From contig OZ022509.1 of assembly GCA_963989385.1 (NCBI GenBank), positions 78,266,667 through 78,330,666 of the forward strand: a stretch of DNA of 64,000 bases, written 5' to 3'. Position 1 is the stretch's first letter, and every line of letters starts with the position of its first letter. Below are positions 46,211 through 57,693 of the stretch, piece by piece. The stretch comes from Ctena decussata. Lineage: Eukaryota > Mollusca > Bivalvia > Lucinida > Lucinidae. A program made the position numbers and the translations under genes. Below the pieces are notes generated by a model, which did no database searches, was not told the origin of the DNA, and saw nothing but the letters and a program-made list of their open reading frames with translations.

Positions 46211-46844
46211 CAATTGTGGTTTTATAATCTCCTATCAGGCAAAGACAGACACATATGGACTCATATTATATTATAAGATGTGTGGCTATAGGCCTACCGA
46301 GACCAACGTAATAGCTGAAGTGAAACATATTCAAACGCTTCCAAATAAATAAGTCTCTGTCAAATATGATTTAGTTTTCTCCATTGATTTCAGCTGCGTC
46401 AGAATGAATATATTTTTTACAAACAAATTATTTAAGAGACAGACACGCCTCCATTTGCTGATTCTGGCTCTTTACCATTTGAGGTCACTACTAAATATGG
46501 TCATTTAAAGTAGCCTTATTAACTTATAAGAGATAGAATTTCTATACTGATTAACTTGTCGTTTCGAAGTAAATTTTAGCGGTGTTTCGCATCCATTCGT
46601 TTGGAATATTTTGACTCTTTATAGGTTCTTGCTGGATATTTTATCTCCTTCCTGTTGCCCTTGTCTGTCTCGTTTATTGAGGCACAGGGGTCGGGGCGGC
46701 TCGTTGGGAACGCCTGTGCACACGAGTTAATACGTAGGCGACTCTTACCTGATGTCTGCAGCTACTTGTTCCGCGGATGCGTTAGTAAGGACTGCTTGTT
46801 GCCTGTCGAGACCTGTACATCACCGTTTTAATTTGAATTAAAAT
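46211..46844. other. No gene recognised
   Basis: A GC-richer patch at 46,680-46,830 without a protein-like frame. Otherwise AT-rich. Confidence 0.4.
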
Positions 46845-47110
46845 CTTAAAGAGTTCCTTCAAGAGCAGGGAATACAACAGAAGATGGAACATGGGCCAGA
46901 CTACGTAGTTTAGGCTAATAAAGCTTCATCAGTGCCCTGGCAATATCTGGTGACGAAACCGGAGAAAAGCATACTGAAATTTCTCAATTTTAATTGGGCA
47001 GTCTATTCCAAGACTGACTATTAGCAAAAGGGTCCAAATAATAATATAATGGACGATGATCTAGAAAAAGAGTCTCAACCAATCTCAAATTTCAGATTTC
47101 TGAGAATATA
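46845..47110 (-). repeat. Hammerhead-bearing dispersed repeat, copy 4
   Basis: Same orientation as the 4.4-kb copy: AATCTTAAAGAGTTCCTTCA, AAGAGCAGGGAATACAACAG, GGGCCAGACTACGTAG, CAATATCTGGTGACGAAACC, CCAATCTCAAATTTCAGA. Confidence 0.8.
46893..46937 (-). ncRNA. Hammerhead ribozyme motif, partly decayed
   Basis: Minus strand: CTGATGA, a weakened stem II (AGCTTTATTAGCC), TAAA in place of GAAA, stem III CTACGTAG, triplet GTC, then TGGCCC. Predicted cleavage lies between 46,899 and 46,898 on the minus strand. The first G of GAAA is changed, so activity is doubtful. Confidence 0.65.
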
Positions 47111-47621
47111 TCCTCTGATCTCAAAGGACGAAAATAAATAAAATCTGCACTTGAGTTTTGGGATTTAGCGACACTGAAGAAGTTAAATATAGAAACGCGC
47201 GTCTTTCGCACCCATTTCATTATAACTACAGAGTGTTCATTTAAATAAGAAAATTTATGTTATCACATGTTTCGAAACCACAAAGACCCCATGACTAAAA
47301 CCCTTTCTGTTCAACCCACAGTAATAGTCAGAGTTTTGCAACAAGCATATATATTCAAAGGTTGCATTTGGAAACAAAGAACATACACACGAACAAGAAG
47401 CAAAATCTTTGTTTTATTGAGTCTTACATGCAGAGACAATGTTGTCTGCACAGCTCCCGTAGCGCAGACTTTAGCAGTATTCCATTTTCCAACTTACTAC
47501 CAAAGGTTCAATAATCACAAAGAAATTAAAAAATTAAATCTAAACTATGAGAAGTACGAAGATAGCCTTTTAAATGAACCAGAATTTTATTCTTAGTCGT
47601 CTCGACCTAAGGTTAATTAAG
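47111..47621. other. No gene recognised
   Basis: A 109-codon plus frame at 47,267-47,596 shows no recognisable family. Confidence 0.4.
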
Positions 47622-47772
47622 GAATGAATTTCATTTTTCTGAGGTTTATCGAAGTGTAAACTACATTGGGTCACGTGCAAAGTGAATGAACCCCGAAGGG
47701 GTTCATGTAAACTTTGCTAGTGACCCAATGTAGTTTACACTTCGATAAACATCAGAAAAATTATGTTCATTC
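47622..47772. mobile_element. Foldback palindrome, arms about 68 bp
   Basis: GTTTATCGAAGTGTAAACTA and CATTGGGTCAC pair with their complements around the centre GAACCCCGAAGGGGTTC (about 47,690). GAATGAA/TTCATTC lie at the outer edges. Confidence 0.85.
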
Positions 47773-48589
47773 TATACTTATATTTACATTCATTTGAATG
47801 AACTCTTTCTTGAAAAATCTTATATAAGCCCTAAAATTGAAGCAATAAAACATGTACACGCAGGTTTTTCTGCTAACAGCAGAATGGCATGCATGACGTC
47901 ATGACGTTGCTGACGTCCAATCAGCTGGTAGAGAGTCATTGTTTATTTTTACGTCATTGACGTCGCGTGTCTTAATGTAATTATTGGAATGTAAATTACA
48001 TTACGTTCCAATGGTTTACTACAGGGCTTTTCAGTAACTACACCACGAATGTAAATATTACATTATAGGTGATTATGTGCTGACAGTTCAATATCCAATA
48101 ACGTGTCTGGTCACACGGCTTGTTTCAGCAGATGCTGTATATCCCGGGCACACCTGACTTTACCACTATATAAGAAATCTGTTGGCGGTGTATAGTTCAC
48201 TCGCCAAACTCACAACCCAACGACTAAACCAATACAGCCAATTAAACCAAACATTTTGAAGAAGCACGATCACATATGCACAAATAGTGTGTGATTCGGC
48301 CACCTTTTTAAGAAGGATTTTCAGTCCAATTTTCGTGAAATTAAACCAATTTAACTATGAAGAAATACCAGATCGTCATTGCAGTTTATACCGGAAACTG
48401 CCGTTTACTTTATCATTTCATTCAATTATCTGAAAGTGCTGTGCTTGATATTTGACAGGTTTATAGCTGGCATAGCATGACAGGAAACTTTTTGACTTCA
48501 AGGCTAAATAATCATTGTACCTGCAAAGAACGTTGCTCGGTATATATTCTTGCATCCCATTCTAAAAACATTCAAAAATAGGTGGACGG
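47773..48589. other. Spacer with clustered CRE-like sites
   Basis: TGACGTCA at 47,894 with TGACGTTG and TGACGTCC within 25 bases, and TGACGTCG at about 47,959. No gene. Confidence 0.45.
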
Positions 48590-48778
48590 ATGATGTGCAA
48601 TTTTAAGTCCTTCTCTACAGTATTTGTCATATGAGGAAAATAAAAGGGTGTGACTTAAAAACATGTGTGCAATGTAAACCCTACAAAGGTGGAAAAGATT
48701 CCTGCCTGCATCGGGAATTGAACCCAGAACAGCTAGATCAGCAGGCCAGAACATAACCCACTGAGCTAACGGGTCTCC
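48590..48778 (-). mobile_element. tRNA-derived SINE, second family
   Basis: Minus-strand head GGAGACCCGTTAGCTCAGTG with A box TAGCTCAGTGGG (complement 48,757-48,768) and B box GGTTCAATTCC (complement 48,714-48,724). The body is unlike the 15/45-kb SINE. The 3' end and target duplication could not be fixed. Confidence 0.6.
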
Positions 48779-50007
48779 ATATTTTATAAGGTTTTTGATG
48801 TTTATGGTACATAATTCTTTCAAATATTACATTATGTTTTCACTCTGTAAGTTTCATATGGAAATAGTTCATATTATGGGACCAGGCTTTGAAGTGTATA
48901 TATTGTATGCTAGTTGAGATTGCATTTTGTACGTAAGTACTTTGTCGATGTTAAACTGCTCCAAATGTTAAAGGCATACGTAAATGCATTGTACCACTGG
49001 TAAGAGATGCGGTTCTAAGATCGAGTATTGGTGACGGAAATCTTTTCAAACGTAAACTGGGTTCCATTGCACACAGCCTTTCAATAACACCCTCCCATCA
49101 TCCTCATATAACTGAAACACTGGTGAAATGGACGAAAAATAACAAGTCACCCATCCATCCACTGGCAAGCGGTAGTTTCTATGTTATGGTATGTGCAAAG
49201 GAATAGTTTAAACTGTATGCAATGCAATCAGTCATAGTTTTCCCGAAGTGTACAAGAGAAATCAGGCCCCGAGGTTATAAAACTTTTTTATTCTAAACTC
49301 AGCAGAGCATAAAAATACAAACTAATACTTAATAAATTCAGAGCACTCTGCAGAAGTTTTCTATGGATTCTGACATTTGCTTTTCACACAATTTCTCTTA
49401 TTATAATGCTCGAAACAGGCCTTGTCTACTATTTTAAAGTTTATTCGATATTGAAAGTTGAGCACGATCTCAGCTTAGAACGAAAACAAATAATATCCTA
49501 GGGGTCTGTATACCTGACAATGTCAGAATAGCTCCACATTAACACCTTATTCTTATATGATAGTATGACTTTGCTGACTCGCCTACACTTAGCAGAAACG
49601 TGGCATTAGTTTAACGTTTCCCATGTCGGCGTCGGAGAGAGAAAAACGGAGAATGAGGTCAATGACCTATTGCATTCTTTAATCTTAGACTATGTTGCTA
49701 CACATTCTACAACAGCCTGAAAAACTAAGGAATCCTAACACCGTGACACATATAGAGTAATCAACTCTGGAACAATTCAATTTGTTTCTGCGTGTAAGAT
49801 ACCCATACATCAGTTTCAAACAAATTAATTCCCCTAGGTATCTTCGAATAGACACAATTCGTCATTTGGAGCAGTCCTAGTGAAATGTATTACCGTTTCT
49901 GAGATATTTTGAGACTTAATTTTTGTGAGGTCAACAACCCACCTTCATTTTAAACGTTTATGAAGCCGAAGCTGTTTGACGTTATCAGCCAGGTCAAGAC
50001 ACATTTC
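48779..50007. other. No gene recognised
   Basis: AT-rich. No protein-like frame or window-shared repeat. Confidence 0.4.
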
Positions 50008-50242
50008 AGCCGCGACACGACAAAACCAACAAACTGGTTGTGCGCCCAGCGCAGACACAGATCAGCCTGGGCATCCGCCAAGTCTGATCAGAGCCATCGC
50101 TGTCCTCATGGAGGTGGCTTAGACCCTTAGCTACCCTTTGAGTGCTTAGCTAAGAGTCTGATCAACTTAGGCTGGTGCCCAGGCTGATCTGAGTCTGCGC
50201 TGGGCGCACAACCACTTTGTTGGTTTTCTCATGTCGAGGCTC
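50008..50242. mobile_element. GAGCCGCGACACG-type inverted-repeat element, copy
   Basis: AGCCGCGACACGACAAAACC to TTTTCTCATGTCGAGGCTC. Followed by another copy only 108 bp away. Confidence 0.85.
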
Positions 50243-50350
50243 ATTTTGCGTAGACCGTAGAATTATATTGCAATAATGTACAGAAAACCCGCGATATATA
50301 TATTATCTAATACTTTGGAGGTATTTTGGTTATTGTGGGTCAGTTAAAAT

Positions 50351-50586
50351 GAGCCGCGACACGAGAAAACCAACAATGTGGTTGTGCGCCCAGCACCGAC
50401 CTAGATCATCCTGGGCAGCCACCCAGTTTTATCAGACTATTTCTGAAGTGCTCAAACGGTAGCTAAGGGTCTAAGCTACCTTCATGCGGACAGTGAAGAC
50501 TCTGATCAGACTGGGCGGATGCCCAGGCTGATCTGAGTCTGCGCTGGGCGCACAACCACATTGTTGGTTTTGTCACGTCGCGGCTC
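50351..50586. mobile_element. GAGCCGCGACACG-type inverted-repeat element, copy
   Basis: GAGCCGCGACACGAGAAAACC to TTTGTCACGTCGCGGCTC. It holds the intact CTACCTTCATGCGGACAG block that is split by the SINE at 15 kb. Confidence 0.85.
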
Positions 50587-50685
50587 AAATGAGGTTTCCG
50601 CTGAAGCCGGTGCTTCGGGGCGCGGGCAGCGTTGCAACATAAAATTTTGATTACTGTCACATTTAAACCGAGTTGGTTATATAGA

Positions 50686-50832
50686 GGATCTTACATGAGG
50701 GCTCATGTATTATTGAATTTATTAAACGAGTTGGGGAAAACGATAAGATGCGAGGCTCTGCCGAGCATCTTATCGTTTCACCAACGAGTTTAATAAATTC
50801 AATAATACAGGAGCATGAATGCAAGATTCTGT
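50686..50832. mobile_element. Foldback palindrome, third copy of the architecture
   Basis: GTATTATTGAATTTATTAAA and CGATAAGATGC pair with their complements around GCGAGGCTCTGCCGAGC (about 50,752). Outer edges GGATCTTACAT/ATGCAAGATTC also pair. Confidence 0.8.
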
Positions 50833-51684
50833 TTATCATATAACCAGAAATCGCATTCTATTAGCAAATTTTACACTAAAACGTTTCGATTTCGCATTAG
50901 AAAACGCGACGTTTTATGGACTTCATAGCTTAACGTTACGACGTAATTTGCATATTTAATCCATTAGTGGATTATCGTTTTTAATGCATGGCTTTATTAC
51001 ACTCTCAGATGCGACGTCATATGATAAATTTGTTTCTTTGATGTGTTCCTTGCTTCCAGATCTTCATTCAGAATACATTCTGGTGATGGTAGCAATCGAT
51101 ACCTTTATTCTTAATATTGGGACAGCTAAGACAGAAAATCGTGCAAATCCGGCTCAGACTACTCCGAAATGAACAGTCTCATCAGTGTCTACCCAGTTTT
51201 ATTTTATCCCATATTCTTCTTTTGGGCGTTTTGCTGCATTGTAAAACAAAATTGTTCCATTTTAGGACAGATAAGGTAATAATTTTGGGTGTCCCAAGTG
51301 CTTAGATTTGTTAAGGCATACTAAAGCAATAGTCTTAACCTAAACAGACATAAAGCAACACAAACATTCTTTGATATTTATGTAAATCGTCTCGTTTTTG
51401 CCTCTTGAGGGCCATGATGATTTAAGATGGGAAGACAATAAAGAAATAAAATTGTAACATGTCGTGCAGGAAACAGATTATGATGATAAATATTCATATT
51501 ATGATGTTTGTGTAAGAATTTGCACTTGAGGAGATGATATAATACTAGAGGGAACAGAAAAATGAATCCAATTTTATATTTGCACCATATTTATTTTATA
51601 TGGCTTATTAGAGCAGAAGCAGCGTTTATCTTAAAATTAGAGTGTTTAGGTTTAAGTGCTACCAGGGTATTTAGGGTTGCCTTT
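50833..51684. other. No gene recognised
   Basis: Contains GCGACGTCAT at 51,011. Otherwise AT-rich without a gene. Confidence 0.4.
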
Positions 51685-51905
51685 TGTTTGTTTTGTATTG
51701 TGAGTTTGAAATAAAATTATTAAAAATAAATGTTGGGAAGGAACTGCTCATTCGGTTTACCGTGCGTGTCTTTCGTGAACTTGTGTCAATTTTTCCGTGT
51801 GTGTGTGCTTCTTTCTCTATAGGTTTTGAGGGCGAGATGTGGGATTTGATTGTGTTAATTCCTGACAATTGCCTCTCTTTTTACTTTAATTGTGCCGGAC
51901 AGGGA
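51685..51905 (+). mobile_element. Reverse-transcriptase element 3'-end fragment
   Basis: Plus-strand copy of the 3' terminal sequence: CCGTGCGTGTCTTTCGTGAA, GGTTTTGAGGGCGAGATGTG, GATTTGATTGTGTTAATTCC, CTTTTTACTTTAAT. It ends abruptly before a hAT-like remnant. Confidence 0.6.
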
Positions 51906-51924
51906 TGAAGCTATAGACACTTTT

Positions 51925-52135
51925 AATGATATGCACAATCATGTTTTATGCTCTTTGAGAGGTGGAGGGGCTGGGAAAGAGGAGACTTTGTCCTTAAGGT
52001 ATTCCAGATTGATTTGTAATTTGACAGTATGCTTTGAAATTCTGTCTAAATCATTTAACTTCATCTTGCAGATACGCATGTACGTGTTGAAATTATGCCA
52101 GTTTGACAAACTTTTAATACGCAAATACGCACTCG
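51925..52135. mobile_element. Degenerate relative of the 43.4-kb hAT-type element
   Basis: Shares TGCACAATCATGTTTTATGC-type and TGTTGAAATTATGCCAGTTT-type interior blocks with 43,440-43,620. Termini are lost. Confidence 0.5.
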
Positions 52136-52723
52136 CCTACTTATTAACAGAAAGTTATGCCCTTGCCAGAAATTTGATGCACAAGGTAGGAGTGAGTCAT
52201 ATAATGTCACATAATGATCTTAATCTTGAGAAATATGATGTCTTCGTCTGCTCATTTTGTTAACCGTATAAACCAAATATTTAACCTCAGACAAAGAATA
52301 ATTGTTTTATTTTATTTTTTTAATTTTTTTTTTAGTTTTTATTTATTTATTTATTTGAGAAATCAAAGTCAACCGTTAGACCAGGTCAAATGGTAGTAAT
52401 ATCGTAAATTTGTTTCAACAATAAAACCAAAAGCCGGTTTAGGCTCTGGTTCCAATCATTATTTGACCGGAGTCTTAAGTTGTTGCTTCAGTTTTTGTTC
52501 ATTTGGATCATTGTTTTCTTTTTTATGTCTGTTTTTCAGTTTGTGTTCAACAATTTGTTTGACACTAGATCGATGGCTACCTTTCTAAGACAAAACTCTA
52601 TACTTAGCTTACCGCACTTCTCGTTGCATTATTTTTTTCAAGTTTAGTATTAGCTCCTAATACTTGCTTGTTTTACGTATTTTTTCTTTCCAGCTACCGT
52701 TTTCAGACCGATATTTTACGCAT
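52136..52723. other. T-rich spacer
   Basis: 52,300-52,355 is nearly all T and A with a (TTTA)n run. No gene. Confidence 0.4.
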
Positions 52724-53093
52724 TACCGTATTCTTCCTAATAAGCGCACATGCCCCTATAAGCGCACACCATGGCAATTTGTGAGACATAGGACTATAAA
52801 TGCACGTATTTTTACTGGTTTATTCCTTTGTTTGCTTGTTTACAAGAGCTGAAAATGCAACAGAATATATCATTTTTTATTTCTAAAGCTTCTCTATGAA
52901 TTTAAAGGTTAAGCATCAGAGAAAAGCTGCCTATAAGCAGCTTTTCTCTGATGCTTTACCTTTAAATTTGTTCCTTTCAATATAAAATAACCTATTAAAA
53001 TGTGCGCTAATAAGAAAGAAAGTTTACTACAAGTATTTGCCACCATTTTGAAAAAGTTAAGCGCACAGGGCGCTAATAAGGTCGATTACGGTA
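52724..53093. mobile_element. TACCGTA-type inverted-repeat element with inner hairpin
   Basis: Left TACCGTATTCTTCCTAATAA then GCGCAC; right, in reverse complement, TACCGTAATCGACCTTATTA then GCGC. The middle (52,905-52,972) is a 30-bp-armed palindrome of AGCATCAGAGAAAAGCTGC. Non-coding. Confidence 0.75.
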
Positions 53094-54243
53094 TTTCATA
53101 TAAACGGTGTGTTACAGAATTCGTGTCATCATTTATTTCTTGGATATTTCCAATTAAGCAACAAAAACAGTCTCCTTATAAATACAGACGCTCGAGATGC
53201 AAAATACAAACATCTACTTAAGAAGACATTCAGCAACACTTACTGTCTTCTATTGTTATGTAAACTGTCTGTTAGTATTCTCTAGAGCTGCGAAATAATT
53301 GAATAAGTAAAGATAATAAACATGCAACAAAATGTGCAGGGACAAGATTTTCACCATAAATATTCAAATTATAAACACCATGGACTCAATGAGATGTTTA
53401 AATACCAGAGGGAAAATAGAACTACTGTTGATAGGAGGATCCGTCTATGATAGGAGAAAAAAGATATAAAAACTAGTGTTTACTTTTTCACACTTAACGT
53501 TTCAAGGGACACTTCATAAATATGTTTTCAGATAGATTGGTAAATAGATCAGTGCCAAGGAACTAAGTTCATATCTGTAACGTTAAGAGTCCACGAGAGT
53601 TAGACTGGGCTATGTTTGAAAATGTAAACTAAGATTCTGCAATTAGAACGTTCCGACCACAGACTTTTACTTCGAAGATTTAAAAATGGTACAAATGAGA
53701 TCAGATTGGTTTTAAACGATTATTACTATGAAACGATAATTACCAATACATAGTCTAAACCAACCGGTTCAATGTTTTATATTGCAGGAGTAGATGCGTG
53801 TCTGTTTGGACTTGAAACAATATTTCACTGTATATAGCCGACTCTCATCTGCCATTAAATGAAAATAATTTAACTGACGGAATATCAGATGTGTATTTTA
53901 ATTTACATTTGCATTTGGTTCAATAGCTATAAACGTTATGTTGAACTAAGGCAGCCTGTGTTCAAGAAAACAAGAATTGCCAATACAGTTTTGGCGGGTG
54001 CACTGTTGAAGAAAAAGTGATTTTCTTATTCCTTCCATCAAACTGTTACTGAGTCGTCTTCACAGTAAACGAAACAAATGTACTGATACAGTTTAATAAC
54101 ACATGCCACCTACGTCACCAAACGAATCATACTAACACGAAGCAACACCATAGGAGCGTCTTGTAACCCAAATTATTGCACAAGCTGGCACTAAATGGTA
54201 TCATCAACTCTATATTAGCATTACGGTCGAAAAAGACAATATA
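53094..54243. other. No gene recognised
   Basis: AT-rich. A weak match to the GACAGTATTTCAGTC repeat near 53,820. No protein-like frame. Confidence 0.4.
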
Positions 54244-55015
54244 TACTCCTCGCCAAAAGTTTAGCATAATTAATTGTTAAGTTAGCAGCAGAAATAACTG
54301 ATAAAGGGGACTTCTTACAAGTAAAAACTGTGTGGTTATGAATCCTATCCGAAGCAGTAATGTACAACGAAAACACCTACACATTGGATATTTGAAACCC
54401 TGCAGCTGTTTGGATACACAACGACAAAAGTTAAGACCACTGCAATTAAAGAAGAGTTTTTGACACTTTTTAACAGTGTGTCTTAAACATCATCAGTTTT
54501 AATTTTTCACACACCAAATTACCATAGTCTGTAGACAACATGTTAAATCGTAACTTGCTACATTGATTGTGTCTCCGTCATTTCTAAATCAGACATAAAA
54601 GTAACTCTTGTCAATACTTGTATTCTTAATCATTAACAGTGCATTTTTCCTATGAATTCTTATCATTTTTGTCTTTCTGAAAACTGTCGGTCATTGATAC
54701 CGGCACTTCAAATTTTATGTGTAACTTACTTTTTCCGTGGTCTCCTGTCTGACGTGCGACATTTTTTTCCTGGCACGACATTTTATGTGCAGAAAATAAA
54801 AGATAAAAAAACTATTATTTAACACAAAAATGCCAACCCGCCAAAATTATTTTACCTGATAATTTTGGACAAACATGTCATAAGGCATATGCTTAAGTAT
54901 TCTATCTTTCAAAATCCGTATATTATATCGTTGTTTTATAGTTTGTTAATTTTCTGCAGAATTTGTCACAAACGTACCATAGAGCTGAAATATGCTAAAC
55001 TTTTGGCGAGGAGTA
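54244..55015. mobile_element. Tc1/mariner-like non-autonomous element
   Basis: Perfect 24-bp inverted termini: TACTCCTCGCCAAAAGTTTA then GCAT. TA flanks both ends (54,242-54,243 and 55,016-55,017). TA duplication with such termini fits Tc1/mariner. No transposase frame was found in the 772 bp. Confidence 0.8.
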
Positions 55016-56009
55016 TATTACGGACTAGTAATATATCAAAGATATACGCCTTCAATATTTCTATTAACTTTCAAATTTCTTATGAAAAACTATACCCGAG
55101 GCATGATAATGATTGCTTGTAAAAATACTTTTATCTACCTAATTTATGATTTGTGATGGTAACTGGAAGTAGGAGAATTTAAGAAAATAAATAAATTGGC
55201 GGGAATAGCGGTCCGCTATTCGCAACAAAAATGCAGACTGGATACGCCCAGCAATCATAGTTAATCGGGGCAAAATTATATCATGAATAATTTCAAGACC
55301 TTTCTCTAATCGCCTTCAGACAGTTATTAGCTGAAATGAACTCACGTGCACGGTTTGAGGTTAATGCTATTGTTAAGTTATTTACTCCACCAATCATAAA
55401 ATTCAACGTGTGCTTGCAGAAACGCCTTTTATTGGCACATGGGAGTCAGTCAGTTTGTGACGACAAAATATTCGTGAATATTCAACAAGAGTGTGCACGC
55501 ATATGTCGTCTCTGCCTCCGTAACAAAGATTTTTCGTTGAAGATTGTTTGTACAAGTCTTAATTGTGTAGCATACATCTAACCAGTTTCCTAATTTTGTG
55601 ATTATTTCGTAATGGAATACGAGGGAGTATACCTTCAATTATATATGTCAGCTAACATGTGACAGTGTATTGAATACACAATCACATAGAAGCTGACATA
55701 TATAATTAAATAATTTCACACAGTGTTTAAATATTACGTCAACGTCAATGATACTGCTATTGCATCGATGTTGGCATGATGTCGTAACATCCGGTGTCAG
55801 TATCAATCTAGTATTTCTACAATCTACTATTTTTTTGGTGTGACGCTGCGCATATAACATGTCAATTTGGCTATTCTGTCTAGCATTAAGGAAATGGTTC
55901 TGGCATGAAAAATGTTCCATTCATTTTTAAACAAAATTTTCACTATCAGATAGTATTAAATTTGCACGTTGGACCACGCTTGGAGCATTCATATCGAGAC
56001 AAGCTGCCA
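55016..56009. other. Spacer with one hairpin
   Basis: 55,632-55,707 is a hairpin: AATTATATATGTCAGCT pairs with its complement, with an inner CAGTGTATTGAATACAC palindrome. No gene. Confidence 0.5.
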
Positions 56010-56242
56010 TTAACTCTTTCGGCGCCAATTTTTTCAGACGACAAATTTTCGTCTGCTCAAATCATCAGACGACAGATTTGTAATTGGAAATTTTAACAAT
56101 CTAAAGACATTTTTCATAAAATCAGGCTTTTTAAGTTCATATTTGAATGGCAAACAGTGTAGATCCTGATCAGACGGCTCTTTTAAGAGCCGGCTGATCT
56201 GGATATACGCTGTTTGCAAAACTTTGGCGCCGAAAGAGTTAA
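56010..56242. mobile_element. TTAA-flanked miniature inverted-repeat element, copy 2
   Basis: Near-identical to 3597-3843. The main difference is a roughly 13-bp deletion before the right terminus, and one terminal AAA reads AAT. TTAA at 56,010-56,013 and 56,239-56,242. Confidence 0.85.
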
Positions 56243-57077
56243 GTGAAACAAATTAAGCTGAGCAAGCATAGGATAATTGTTGCAATTCCTACAGGAAGTG
56301 GCAAATCAAATTAACATTTTATGCAATTACTTGCGAGTAGAATGTATATTTTTGTACAGATTTAAGCTTGACTTAACGTGACATGATGAGTTAGTCAAAT
56401 GAATTGAGAGATCTGGCTATTGATAGTCAAGCTTTAGGTTATCATTGTGAAGCTATTTTCTATGATACATACATGTGGAGGATAAAGCATGCTCACTTCA
56501 TGTACCCGCCAGCACCTGATCACATTATTGTATCCTATAATTTCGGATCATTTGCACTGGTTCAACAATGCAGTCATCTCTTGATATCTAGAAGTCGAAG
56601 CTCGTCTTAAACTACTGATATCTCAAAGTAAATAGTCTGTTCCAAATAATTACTTTGATATACCAATAGTTTGAGATGACAGGGGTTGAAATTTAAAGAA
56701 ATATGGGAACGTTGGCCGAAATATTACTGTTAATGTAATTGGTCACTTCGAGATATCAGTGTCGAGATATCAATAGTTGACTGTATGACTGTTGTGATAC
56801 GCTGTGTTTGTTTTTACTTCAGGCGTATTGGTACATCTCCATGTTTCTTTGATAGTTTTACATTGAGAAAACTTTTGTGACTTCCTGTTTACTTCCCCTG
56901 ACGAAAAAGTAAAAAGATAAGCAATGATGAGGAGCTACTCGTTGATTGATTGATTGTTTTGGGTTTAACGGCCCTTTGAGACAGTATTTCAGTCTATATG
57001 GGGCCGTCTCCCAGAGAGGGAGAAACAGGAGAAATGATAGACGAGAGAAAAAAATGTCCAAACAACCCCCACCCGCA
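56243..57077. other. No gene; short molluscan-type repeat
   Basis: 56,940-57,005 has (TTGA)n and TTTGAGACAGTATTTCAGTC followed by TATATGGGGCCG. The rest is unrecognised. Confidence 0.45.
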
Positions 57078-57370
57078 CCTACAGTACTGGCAGCGCAAAA
57101 CCGTACACACGCTTCGCAAGAAATTCGCGTTCGAAACGCGCTCGAAACGCGTTTTTACGAACGCGTTTTTGCGATTTAGAAACGCGTTTTCGAAAGAACC
57201 AATCGACTTGCTCCGTAAAATCGCGAAAATCGCGTTTGTACGCGAAAATCGGTTCAGCCAATCAGAACAGCGATATAAGTTCGCGTTTCTTCGTCGCTTC
57301 GCGTTCGCACGCGTTTACTGTTTAGACCAATGAAAAGTGCGTTTGCCAAACGCGTGTGGATCGCATATAG
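57078..57370 (-). repeat. CGCG/CCAAT-rich element, copy 2
   Basis: Reverse-complement relative of 17,730-18,063. It starts TACAGTACTGGCAGCGCAAA then ACCGTAC. CCAAT boxes at 57,199, 57,258 and 57,327. Many AACGCG/CGCGTT words. Confidence 0.7.
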
Positions 57371-57640
57371 CCTGGTTCCCGGCCTCCTTTATACTTTTGT
57401 CCAATGAACTGAATACCAGCTATACAGGTAAATAGTGAAAGTAGGATTTGCGTTTTTTAATTATTTGACGAAATATATGTATGTTGTTCATACTCCGGTC
57501 TAAAGACACATTCGCGCTTAATGCTGTTGATTTTATTATTCCTATAACCCGATGGCCTAAAACTATTTTCTTTTATTTTCTTAAATGAGAATAATAATAA
57601 AGTTGACTTACGGGGTATGTGAAGAGGTTATCGGATGGAA

Positions 57641-57693
<53 letters not shown>

